A DNA stretch of 64,000 nt, taken from Hyaloperonospora brassicae. Taxonomy: Eukaryota > Oomycota > Peronosporomycetes > Peronosporales > Peronosporaceae. Location: the NCBI GenBank assembly GCA_947650285.1, contig CANTFL010001446.1, forward strand, positions 733,001 to 797,000. The letters are read 5' to 3'. The notes beneath the pieces were generated by a model that was not told the origin of the DNA, did no database searches, and saw only the letters and a program-made list of their open reading frames with translations. Both the position numbers and the translations under genes were made by a program. Of the stretch, positions 30,862 to 39,959 are shown one piece after another (position 1 is the stretch's first letter; each line of letters begins with the position of its first letter).

Positions 30862-33800
30862 ATGGAGCCATTGCGGGCGGAAGGCAACGCGTGTTTCAAG
30901 GCGCAGGCGTTCCCAGCGGCTATCGACAAGTACACAGCTGCGCTTGCAGCTGCTCCGTCTTCATCTGAGCTCACCGACGAGGCCCGGAGCGACGTCAACG
31001 CGCAGCGCGTGGTCCTCTATAGCAATCGCGCTGCCTGCTTCCTGCAGCTCCAGGACTTTATCCAGGCGGAACAGGACTGTACCCGAGCGCTGGCGCTCGA
31101 TCAAGACAATACGAAAGCCCGATACCGACGTGCACAAGCGCACATGGGGCTGGGCAACATGTCGCAAGCGTTCCAGGACGTGCGTTGGGTCTTGCGGCAC
31201 ACGCCGACGAACAAGGCAGCGATTGCACTGGCTCGGAAGATCCAAGAGAACGTGCAGGAGGATGTGCATGGCGTGCAAAAGGCACTGGACACAATTGATC
31301 GTGGTGTGCAGGGAGACCAAGTGGGAGCAAGGGACAACACGGGGCTGCACGAGGGATGGGTACAGACGTACGACAAGACAGTCGCCGCTCTGCAGTACCT
31401 GGAATCAAAAAGTGTGGCTGAAGTTACGAGTTTGCCCGAAGAGATTGTCAAGAAACAAGGACTGCAAGTGCTCTGGACTGCGGCCAAGACGCTCGTGGAC
31501 GCCATGCGAGCAGAGCAGAGCGAGAGTGACAAGGTGTCAAGTATCTTGATGCACGTCGTGTCGCTGCTGTCGATTGTCGCGTCGGCGTCAATGACGTTAG
31601 CGGAACGAACGTTTTGTACAAATGATGGTGCACTGAACATGCTGCTGGAGCTGCTGCGTGATCAAGTAGCGCTCGAGTATGCTGCACCAGACTCGAGCGA
31701 GAAGAAACAGGTTGTCTTGATTCGAGGACGTAAGGTGATTATCCGCCTGGCGGCATTTATGTTCAAGTACCTGCTTCTTGAAATCAAGCTGGGTGGTGAC
31801 GATGCGTGTGTACGTCGAGTGCTCGACGGAATGCTCGACGGTCTGCGTAGTCGAGAACGCAAGCTGCAGATTGCAGCCCTGGACGGGCTTCTTCACTTTA
31901 TCTCTGTGCTGAGTGCCCAGTCTCCGAACGAAGCTAAGGGTGACGGCAGTGCAGCAAAGGCACGATTCGCATTGCTTGCCCAGGAGCTTGGCTTGTTTTC
32001 GTTATTGCATGCTACTGGATCCAGTGCGCTGCCCGGATTTAACGCGGGCGCGAACACTGCTGAGAGGTCGACTCCAGAGCTCACAGCGGTGCTGCTAAAC
32101 CGTCTCCCACTCGTTTTTACGCAATGCCTTTCGCATTTTGAGGGTGATGATACGACGCTAAAGAAAATGGTACGCGACTGGTGCGTGTCTCCGGTACTAG
32201 CAGCGCGACCCACGAATCGTGTCCAGCTTGCCCAAGGTTCTGCGTCCTGTCTACTTCTATCGGCCTTGTTTCTTTCGAATGCGAAGCTGGCACTGTGGGC
32301 TGTCCAGCAAACTGGGAACGACGGTACGGCATTTCTTACGCGGTTGCACGAGTTCTTGGCAGCGTCGCGAACGTTTGACGACAAGAAGGCCTGTACTAGA
32401 CAACTGCAAGAAATATGGGTCGACTGTGTGGCCAGCATTTGTGGAGTTGAGCACGGTCCTGCCTGTGTCCCGCCTGCACTGAGAATTGAAATCTATCGCA
32501 TGCTACAGGCGTCGCTAGACGAAGAGAGTGACTTGATGCTTCGCGCTAGTGCCTTGAGCATTCAAGTGAAACTCGGTATCGTTGAGAAGACGCTGGAGAT
32601 GCCATCTGGGGACGGACAGTTTCTGATGGACAGCGTGTTTGAAGTGCTCGCGAGTGCGGAGATCATGGAAAGCAAGCACCGGGAGGCGGAAAAGGCAAAA
32701 GAGGGCAAGGAAAAAACAAAGAAGGAGGTGTCGAGACCGCTTTTGTACTGGAGCGGCGTCTCTCCTAGAGAGCGTGGCATCGAGGCGCTGTCGTACCTGA
32801 TCACATATACCTCTGTAAAGGATGCCTTCGTGCGGCACGCCGGTGCTGTGACTAGCGTGTTCAAAGTCGAGTTCCCGAGCACAAAGGATTCTAGCACTGC
32901 TGCACAAGGCAGTGCTGGCTTCAGATCAAACGTCTACTATGGTATCGGGTACATTTTGCACCACGTTTTGACGTCGGAGGCTGCTATCAAGCGGAAGCAA
33001 ATGGAGGGTATGGAGATGACGGCTAATCAATACGAAGAGCTGCAAAAAGCACTGAAGCAGAAGTCTGTGCTCGAGGACGGTGATACGCCTGAACACGTGG
33101 AAGCCCGCGTCACTCGACTTGCTGCATCCCGCGACGTGTTGACCACGCTTGTGCAGCTTCTGAAGCTGTCCGCTACCAAGTCAGAAAATATAATGGAGAT
33201 GGCGACACTGAGTGCGTTGCATGCTGCAGAAGTACCGTCGGTGAGGGGCAACCTGGTGCAGTGCGGCGTTTTCCAGGCACTGGTCCCGTTGGCATTGCAC
33301 CATATTGCGACAGCGAAGATGAAAGGTGGCAACGCTTCCAAGAGCCCTTCGCAGCTTCAAGGCACAAAGATATCGAATGCCGCAGGACAGGCGATGGCGA
33401 AAATACTGATCAGCACGAATCCGAACTTGATCCCGTCGTCTTCCCTGTTTTCATCCATCCGGCCCCTGCTGGATCTGTGCAAGGGTGACCAGCAGTTGTT
33501 GCAGTTCGAGGCACTCATGGCGCTCACAAACGTTGCGAGTGTGTCGGAGGAAACGAAAGCGCGCATTGTGGGTGAGCCGCAGGGACTCTCTACGTTGCAG
33601 TACCTCCAGTTCTCGGAGCACGAGCTGGTTCGTCGGGCAGCCACCGAAGCGATCTGCAATCTGCTTCCGAATGACACGGTAATCGAGCAGGTTTTTATGA
33701 AAGAAGAGAAGGTCCGCCTCTGGATTGCGTTTGCTTCTCTTGAGGATGAGGCTGAGGATTTTGAAACAGCGCGAGCTGCTAGCGGTGCACTCGCAATGGT

Positions 33801-34110
33801 GTCTCAAGCGCCGCAAGTAAGCTGGGTTCTCATGCGCCAAGGAGGGCTCAAAGCGTTTGCCACAATTATCGAAGAAGGATCGAATGTCGAGACTCTGCAT
33901 CGAGCTCTTATTGGAATGCAGAACATGCTCGAGACAATCGTCGGTGCTGCAGAGGACGCGGAGAAGGCCGAAGAGCGGAGCAAGTTTACCGAGGAGGTCC
34001 AACAGCACAGTGCGGCGCTGAAGCAGAAACTTGCTGTGCACTGCAGTACGGCTCCGATCAAGGACGCAGCCCAAGGTTGCCTTGCAGCATTAGAGCAGCT
34101 GATCCAATAG
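30862..34110 (+). CDS. UNC45: UNC-45 family myosin chaperone (TPR plus UCS domain)
   Basis: 1,082-residue cytoplasmic co-chaperone that folds myosin motor domains, usually with Hsp90. The N-terminal roughly 125 residues form three TPR repeats that bind Hsp90 tails: AEGNACFKAQAFPAAIDKYT, YSNRAACFLQLQDFIQAEQD and KARYRRAQAHMGLGNMSQAF. A central region and the C-terminal UCS armadillo-type repeats follow, including ALMALTNVASVSEETK, RRAATEAICNLLPND and AASGALAMVSQAP. The length is slightly above the roughly 930-950 of animal UNC-45. A Lys/Glu-rich stretch (EAEKAKEGKEKTKKEV) interrupts the middle. The frame is open to 30850, but 30862 is the first ATG. It is intronless. Oomycetes have several myosins as likely clients. 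Confidence 0.93.
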   Translation: MEPLRAEGNACFKAQAFPAAIDKYTAALAAAPSSSELTDEARSDVNAQRVVLYSNRAACFLQLQDFIQAEQDCTRALALDQDNTKARYRRAQAHMGLGNMSQAFQDVRWVLRHTPTNKAAIALARKIQENVQEDVHGVQKALDTIDRGVQGDQVGARDNTGLHEGWVQTYDKTVAALQYLESKSVAEVTSLPEEIVKKQGLQVLWTAAKTLVDAMRAEQSESDKVSSILMHVVSLLSIVASASMTLAERTFCTNDGALNMLLELLRDQVALEYAAPDSSEKKQVVLIRGRKVIIRLAAFMFKYLLLEIKLGGDDACVRRVLDGMLDGLRSRERKLQIAALDGLLHFISVLSAQSPNEAKGDGSAAKARFALLAQELGLFSLLHATGSSALPGFNAGANTAERSTPELTAVLLNRLPLVFTQCLSHFEGDDTTLKKMVRDWCVSPVLAARPTNRVQLAQGSASCLLLSALFLSNAKLALWAVQQTGNDGTAFLTRLHEFLAASRTFDDKKACTRQLQEIWVDCVASICGVEHGPACVPPALRIEIYRMLQASLDEESDLMLRASALSIQVKLGIVEKTLEMPSGDGQFLMDSVFEVLASAEIMESKHREAEKAKEGKEKTKKEVSRPLLYWSGVSPRERGIEALSYLITYTSVKDAFVRHAGAVTSVFKVEFPSTKDSSTAAQGSAGFRSNVYYGIGYILHHVLTSEAAIKRKQMEGMEMTANQYEELQKALKQKSVLEDGDTPEHVEARVTRLAASRDVLTTLVQLLKLSATKSENIMEMATLSALHAAEVPSVRGNLVQCGVFQALVPLALHHIATAKMKGGNASKSPSQLQGTKISNAAGQAMAKILISTNPNLIPSSSLFSSIRPLLDLCKGDQQLLQFEALMALTNVASVSEETKARIVGEPQGLSTLQYLQFSEHELVRRAATEAICNLLPNDTVIEQVFMKEEKVRLWIAFASLEDEAEDFETARAASGALAMVSQAPQVSWVLMRQGGLKAFATIIEEGSNVETLHRALIGMQNMLETIVGAAEDAEKAEERSKFTEEVQQHSAALKQKLAVHCSTAPIKDAAQGCLAALEQLIQ

Positions 34111-34570
34111 CCGAAGGACGACCGTTCATGAGGTCCACGTGTTCAGACGTTTGCAAAAAAGGTCTGAACAAAGGCGAAACGTGTCGTGATCCACGCGCTT
34201 TGATCGCGTGCAACGAGGTAGAAAGCATCCAAACAGGAAGCTCCGAAGCGAGAGTTGTCAATGCAAATGGAGCAGCAATGACCTGACCGACGAAAAAAGA
34301 GGACGTGCAAACACGACACAACGGGTGAGAAGAAAAACGTCAGCATCTCAGTAAGTGTGTGTACCGCGAGTCCCTGTTCAACTGCCAAAGCAAAACGTCC
34401 CACGCGCAACAGCGACTTACTATCGACGACAGGGGATCGATCGATTTACGTCAGTGGTCCACAAAGCCCAAACCGACCGATGCACAGATACCCAAAAAAA
34501 GGTCCGCAGCCTCGAAAAAGCGATCGCGTCGGAGCACGAAAGGACCAAACCGACACTGGCCGCCGCCATC
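34111..34570. other. Intergenic region, UBC9 5' flank
   Basis: No gene is recognised. The frame continuing upstream of UBC9 to 34355 has no family similarity. Confidence 0.5.
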
Positions 34571-35053
34571 ATGAGCGACGACTCCATTGCGGTGCAGCGC
34601 CTGCGACAAGAGCGCAAGAACTGGCGACGGGACCACCCGGCGGGGTTCTGGGCCCGGCCTGTCGCGAGCGAAGACGGGTCGCTGAACCTCATGCTGTGGC
34701 ACGCGGGGATCCCGGGCAAGGCCGGCACGGACTGGGAGGGCGGCGTGTTCAAGATGTCGCTGGGCTTCTCCGAGGACTACCCGAGCAAGCCACCGCTCGT
34801 GAAGTTTACGCCGCCTCTGTACCATCCGAACGTGTATCCATCCGGTACCGTCTGTCTCAGCATACTAAACGAGGACAAGGACTGGAAGCCCAGTGTGACG
34901 ATCAAACAGATCCTCAAGGGCGTGCAGGACCTCTTGGACCAGCCCAACATGGCCGACCCGGCGCAGCGCGAGCCGTATATGGACTTGAAAAACGATCCGG
35001 AACTGTACAAGCGCAAAGTGCGTCAATTGGCGCTGAAGAACCGCGAGAGTTAG
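34571..35053 (+). CDS. UBC9: SUMO-conjugating enzyme E2 UBC9
   Basis: 160-residue E2 that transfers SUMO from the E1 to target lysines. The UBC fold is complete: [10 protein letters not shown] and [16 protein letters not shown] near the N-terminus, the HPN motif at residues 85-87 (YHPNVYPSG), and the catalytic cysteine in GTVCLSIL at residue 95. [20 protein letters not shown] is the characteristic UBC9 segment separating it from ubiquitin E2s. The ATG at 34571 fits the family's usual start. A (GA)n tract follows the stop. Confidence 0.97.
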   Translation: MSDDSIAVQRLRQERKNWRRDHPAGFWARPVASEDGSLNLMLWHAGIPGKAGTDWEGGVFKMSLGFSEDYPSKPPLVKFTPPLYHPNVYPSGTVCLSILNEDKDWKPSVTIKQILKGVQDLLDQPNMADPAQREPYMDLKNDPELYKRKVRQLALKNRES

Positions 35054-35084
35054 CACAGCAGTGGTGGACGATGGATACATGTTG

Positions 35085-35140
35085 AGAGATGAGGAGAGAG
35101 AAGAGAGAGGGAGGAGAGAGAGAGAGAGAGGGAGGGAGCA
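35085..35140. repeat. (GA)n-rich tract
   Basis: GAGA-type purine repeat downstream of the UBC9 stop codon, similar in position to the one behind RRP4. Confidence 0.8.
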
Positions 35141-35275
35141 AGACAGTCGTAGCTGGAGAGCATTCAAGCAGGTAATTCGAGCACGTGCTGGAGCGTAGAG
35201 GATGCAAAAGTCGGCACCGTCCCGCGCGTCTCGTTGCCTCCACGGGGGGTCGCTCGGCCCTTCCGCCGTCTCTCA

Positions 35276-36244
35276 CTAGTCCTTCTTGAGTGCAAACGTC
35301 TCGCTCTCAATGCCCGACGCCTTGATGGTCCAGATCTCCACGCTGTCGCCCGTGTAAATATCTCTCTACAACAACAACAACAACAACAGCGGAACAAGAC
35401 ACACAGCATCAGTCTCGTCCCGTTTGTACTCCCCCCAGCAGCACCGTTCCCCCCCCCCCTCTTCCCTACTAATACGCACTTCGCCAGCCGTCACGAACGC
35501 GTCCTTGATAATGTCCTTGGTCTCCTGCAGCGTGAGCTCCTTCTTGGGGTCCGACCGCGTGTCGTGCTCCACGAGGTTGTCGAGCAACGGGATCATCAAG
35601 TGCCCGCCCGAGCCCTGCGCCGCGCGCGTCACTTTGTCGTACGAGCCGATCGCGTCGTACGTGTAGACAACGCCTTTGCCGTCGTCGTCAATGCCGCAGA
35701 GGATGCAGAACGCGTAGTACGGGAAGAAGCGGCGCGAGTAGAGCGTGTTCATGAGCAGCTGCGCGACGGCGCTCGCGCGCATGGCCGTCTTGTTGTCGTG
35801 CGCGTACATTTGCGCGCGAATGTCGAGCACGCCCCGCAGCTGGAGCACGTCGTTGTGCGAGCCGGGGCAGCCGAGCACCGTCGTGGGCGTCAGCGCGTGC
35901 AGTTTGCTCTCGTGGCGGCTCAGGACCGAGTACCCCGTGCTCAGGCGCGTGTCTCCAGCCACGACGACAAAGTCGGTGCCGGCAATGGCCAACACCGTGC
36001 CGCCGTTAAAGTCGTAGGGCTCCCAGTGCGCGTGCGCGTGGCCCGCAGCAGACGCAGCAGACGGAGCAGTGGCCTCGACGTCGTGGAGGTGGAGGTGGGC
36101 GGGGCCGCTCGAGGTCCACGCGACAGCGTCCGGCATCACGCGGGACAGAGGGGAGAGGGCACTTGTTGCGTGTGGATTGCGACTGGCCGGTCGATTGCGA
36201 GTGGCCGTTCGGTATGCACCTGAACAGGTCCTGCCCAAACTCAT
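35276..36244 (-). CDS. PSMB1: 20S proteasome subunit beta-6 (PSMB1/PRE7), two exons
   Basis: Exons are 35480-36244 and 35276-35365, with an intron of 114 bp (GTGCGT donor, GTAG acceptor, phase 0), giving 284 residues. [20 protein letters not shown] starts the mature fold. [30 protein letters not shown] and [13 protein letters not shown] are typical of beta-6, a non-catalytic ring subunit lacking the active Thr1. Exon 2 supplies [14 protein letters not shown] and the C-terminal FALKKD. The N-terminal extension before FNGG is long (about 80 residues, His/Ala-rich). A later ATG at 36136 ([11 protein letters not shown]) would shorten it. The intron contains a GTT repeat and a G-run. Confidence 0.95.
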
Positions 36245-36548
36245 CTTCGGTCGCTCGGTTCCTTTGCGATCTTTAGTGCAAAAACAAGGCGTACCGAACC
36301 GAGAGCGAGCGCGTCAGTCGGTGGTAGCCGACTCGATCGACGTACCGGTAGATCCCATCTACCGGCGAAACAAGCGGTGGCGGTCGGTCATCTACCGATA
36401 TACCGACAACCCCCCACGCCTACCGTTCTCACGCCCGAAAATCGGCGCCACTGGTCGGTATTTCCACCCAATCAATCAATCAATCGGTCGCGCGGGCGCA
36501 CTCTATCGACCGCCTCCCGCCCTGCGCGCCTCGGCCTCTCGACCACTC
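36245..36548. promoter_or_regulatory. Divergent intergenic region with CTACCG repeats
   Basis: It lies between proteasome beta-6 (minus) and TIM17 (plus). Four CTACCG or TACCGG copies at 36341-36400 include the inverted pair ACCGGTAGAT..ATCTACCGG. CAATCAATCAATCAATCGG precedes TIM17. It probably carries the promoters of both genes; no factor is assigned. Confidence 0.45.
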
Positions 36549-37031
36549 ATGGAGCGCGAGCCGTGTCCGTTCCGCATCGTCGAGGACGCCGGCGGCGGCT
36601 TCGTCCTCGGCGCCGTTTTCGGCTCTGGCTGGTACACGTTCAAAGGCGCGCGCAACTCGCCGGCGGGCCAGCGCTTCCGCGGCGCGCTGTACAACGCCAA
36701 GATGCGCACGCCCGTCCTCGCGGGCGGCTTTGCGGTCTGGGGACTGCTCTTCTCGTCGTTTGACTGCTCGTTCGAGGCGCTGCGGCGGAAAGAGGACCCG
36801 TGGAACTCGATCCTGGCGGGCGCGGCCACCGGCGGCGCGCTCGCAGCGCGGGCAGGACCGCGGGCGGCTGCAGGGCAGGCGCTGATTGGAGGAGTGCTGT
36901 TGGCTGCTATTGAAGGCGTGAGCATTATGGTTAACGAGTGGTTCGCGCCGCAGCCCGAGGCGAGCGCGACGGGCGATTTGAGGACCGACCGAGAGCTGGA
37001 CGAGCAGAAGCTGGCGCCGCCGTCGTTCTAG
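36549..37031 (+). CDS. TIM17: Mitochondrial inner-membrane translocase subunit TIM17
   Basis: 160-residue core subunit of the TIM23 presequence translocase. The N-terminal EREPCPFRIVEDAGGGFVLG, then KGARNSPAGQRF, FAVWGLLFSSFDC and a later Gly/Ala-rich helix (AGAATGGALAARAG) follow the four-helix Tim17 pattern, including the conserved cysteine pair (residues 5 and about 77). The length matches TIM17 rather than TIM23 or TIM22. The frame is open to 36069, but the ATG at 36549 starts right before the conserved region in good context (TCATGGAG). Confidence 0.93.
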   Translation: MEREPCPFRIVEDAGGGFVLGAVFGSGWYTFKGARNSPAGQRFRGALYNAKMRTPVLAGGFAVWGLLFSSFDCSFEALRRKEDPWNSILAGAATGGALAARAGPRAAAGQALIGGVLLAAIEGVSIMVNEWFAPQPEASATGDLRTDRELDEQKLAPPSF

Positions 37032-39950
37032 GGCCGCGGGGGTGAGATGCTGCTACTGCTGGAACTGCTGCAGCTATTGAAGCTGTTGTTGCTGGAGCTG
37101 GACGTGTGAGTGGAGCTGCTGCTGCTGCTGCTGGAGCCTGTTGATGGGCGGACGAGACACATGTGCTATTTGGTGGATGGAATTGGGTCAAGATACATTG
37201 GCAGAAGAGCGGATGAAGAAAGAGATGGAGAGGTGTCTGCAGTCTGAAGCAAAAGTTGTGGTGCACTTGCTGAAGGCGACGTGCGTGGGGTGGAATGGGG
37301 TGGCGAGAGAGAGAGGGAGAGAAAGGAGCGCGCACGTGCAGACGAGTGAGAGAGATAGAGAGGAAGACAGCACAAAGGTCAGAGCGGTAATTGTGGACGC
37401 GGCGATGGAATGTCAATGTACCCGTAGACGCTTTCATGCGCTTGATCCTGCCGAGCACTGCGCTCGTGGTGTGTGTTTTAGTTGCTCAAGTCGCGATGAA
37501 CGTGGTCGATTGGTGTTGCGAGCGTGGCGTCCGAGCGCAAGTCGCTGTCATGTCTCGGCTCGATTACTTGCCGCCAAGCAGCTAACGTTGACAGGAGGAA
37601 CGTGTTTTGTGCATGAACTCAATGCAGGTGTGTGCAGCATTGCAAGGCGTGCAGCTTGACGCTCACCTCGTCTCGATCGGACGCCATGGACTGTCCGGCA
37701 CGCTTTAGAAGGAGACACTGCGAGGGTGATGGAGATCGGCTGCACTGCAATGAGGTAGCCCCGAGCAATGCTATCGGTAAGCTTTGATGATCTGTAGGGC
37801 GCACCTGTCATCAGAGGCACTGGGCCTCATGTCCGACCGAACATACGCACACGGTATATGCTTCTTTTGTCATTGGTGTGTACTTTACGCACGCGTGTCT
37901 AACTCGGTGTGAATTGACCGATACTTGTCACAGTCGATGTGCAGCGTATAAACCCAACTTTGCTTCAGAAGAGGTTTCGACGGACACTGCAACAAGATCT
38001 GCACGACCGAGTCGCTTCTCATCGTGAGGTTCGTGCTTGTGGTTGGGCTCCTTTATTTCCAGCGTGATCTTGACTGACACTGTCGAGCTCATGCAGCGTC
38101 ACAGAGATTCGAGCGGCATCATGTTTGCAGTGGAAGGCCTTTGACTGGACTCAGATGCGTCAAAGGTCAAGCAAACACGTGATGAGCTGTTTGACGATCG
38201 CACTCCAACGAAAGCTGTCGGAGCGAACGAGCCGAATGGATTGGGGGAACCAAAGTCGCAGTGGCCGCGACAGCCATTGTATTCTCCTGTTGCGAGGTCC
38301 GAGACACGTCTACAACGCGCTGAGAGCTTATCCGATTGTTCCACGGCGTTTGACCACCAAACAAGTGATGTTGCGCGGCGTCTTTTCCACTTCGTTCAAG
38401 TTGCGACGATCGTCGTTTGCCGAGCTGCTGCTTCTCACGTCCGCTTCCCTCTACGCTCCTGACGAAGTCCCTTCACCGTATCCGATAGTGCTTATGACAC
38501 TACAACGGATGCAATTGAAAGGCTACGCAGCTCGTGAACAAGCTGCGTGCACTGCTCTCGCACTAACAGTCGTCTCGTCATCGTTCAACTGTCCGGTACC
38601 GTCTCGCAGTAGCCCAACATCATTTGCACTCGTTTACTTGCTCTGGTACAGCACCGTTCTGTTGATTCTAAGACGGCCATGTCGCGTCCGTCGTCAATCG
38701 CACGATCTTTGCTTCTCTTACGTACAGCTTCAGCATAAGCAAAGATCGCTATCCTATTCAGTGCACTGAGACTGCACGTCTGGGTCCAATGTACTTGGGA
38801 AGAGCTCAAGATTACATTTGTCCAGAGTGAAGCAAAGCTCGACACTGTGAGTGGCTATTAGAGCTAAATGAGCGGATCAAGAGCATCGATCGACTTGACC
38901 AGCACACTTGGGCTTTGTTCGCTACATCGTCGAAGTCATAGCGGGGCGTAGTCGTACATGTCACAGTGTAGAGGCTCGTTCCATAGTCTCAGTCTGGACA
39001 TTTGGTGAGACTTTGACGAAAGATCGGTCGTGTCGTGACATTTTGCGATTCGTACGGTTGATTTCGGTCATGATCTAAGCCAACAGACACAAAACGAATC
39101 GAGGAATCACTTGAAAAGAGTGGGAAACATTCAGTTGATCTGCCTCCTGGCACTCAAAAGAGTTGAAAAAAAGAAATCGAAACTTAGTTGTAGGCGTTAA
39201 CTGTTATTGCTACATTTCACAAAACGGAAGGAGTTTATGTAGAATTGGACAAGAGAGGTCGGGTTTTAAGGCAAAAAGAAGTCACGAATATTATACTTGC
39301 AATGCAACTTTTTGGCTGGAAAAATAGACCCGAATATTCAACTTGCAATGCAACTTTTTGGTGCGTAGATCCTTTCACTCTCACCTTTATGCGATTATCC
39401 ACCAACAAATCCCCCTTCAATTACTTTCTGGCCCACCGGCAATGACGGCGAATCGCGGGTCTCAACAGCAGCTCAGCCTTCCTTGATGTCGGCTGCTGGT
39501 ATGGATGAATATGATCAAAACTTCGACAAACAAGAATTCATTTGCTCTCAGTATCCGATGGTGGACCAATAGAAGATTGCCATTTAATTATAGCCAACCC
39601 ATGATCTTTCATAAAGTAGTTTCAGCATAACAACCCATTAGGGTTAGGGATAATTCATTTTGACATCATTCCGACATATTCTGTCGAAATTGAGCCAAAA
39701 ATATATATGAGCTCCTCACAAATGCCTAGTTAAACGTACACAATGTTATATATTGTACAATGTTCCGACAAATATGGCAGCTTCGTAATTACTTACCTGG
39801 ATAACTCAATTTTACAAGATTGTAGCCCTACGCTACTGCAGAGTAATCTCCACGATACCAGAATCACTGAGGTTCATGTTGAAGTATGTCTGCGCAGTAT
39901 ACAAAAGCTAAGTCATTAGCCGCATTGAACTGAACCTAAACATCGGAGTA
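37032..39950. other. Region without a recognisable gene
   Basis: It starts with CTG-rich simple sequence (37050-37135) and GA-rich tracts (37300-37370). A 214-codon frame at 38125-38769 (plus) has no family signature and is probably chance. A 26-bp sequence ACTTGCAATGCAACTTTTTGG with its flank occurs twice, 47 bp apart, near 39289 and 39336. From about 39100 the composition becomes AT-rich like the transposon DNA to the right. Confidence 0.5.
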
Positions 39951-39959
39951 CGCGAGTAT

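Noticed and set aside
34355..34570. N-terminal extension of UBC9
   Set aside because: The frame is open but has no similarity, and UBC9 proteins start at the ATG at 34571.
38125..38769. 214-codon plus-strand frame
   Set aside because: No recognisable domain and irregular composition; probably chance.
39638..39649. TTAGGGTTAGGG, telomere-like
   Set aside because: Only two units, and oomycete telomeres are usually reported as TTTAGGG-type. Not evidence of an interstitial telomere.
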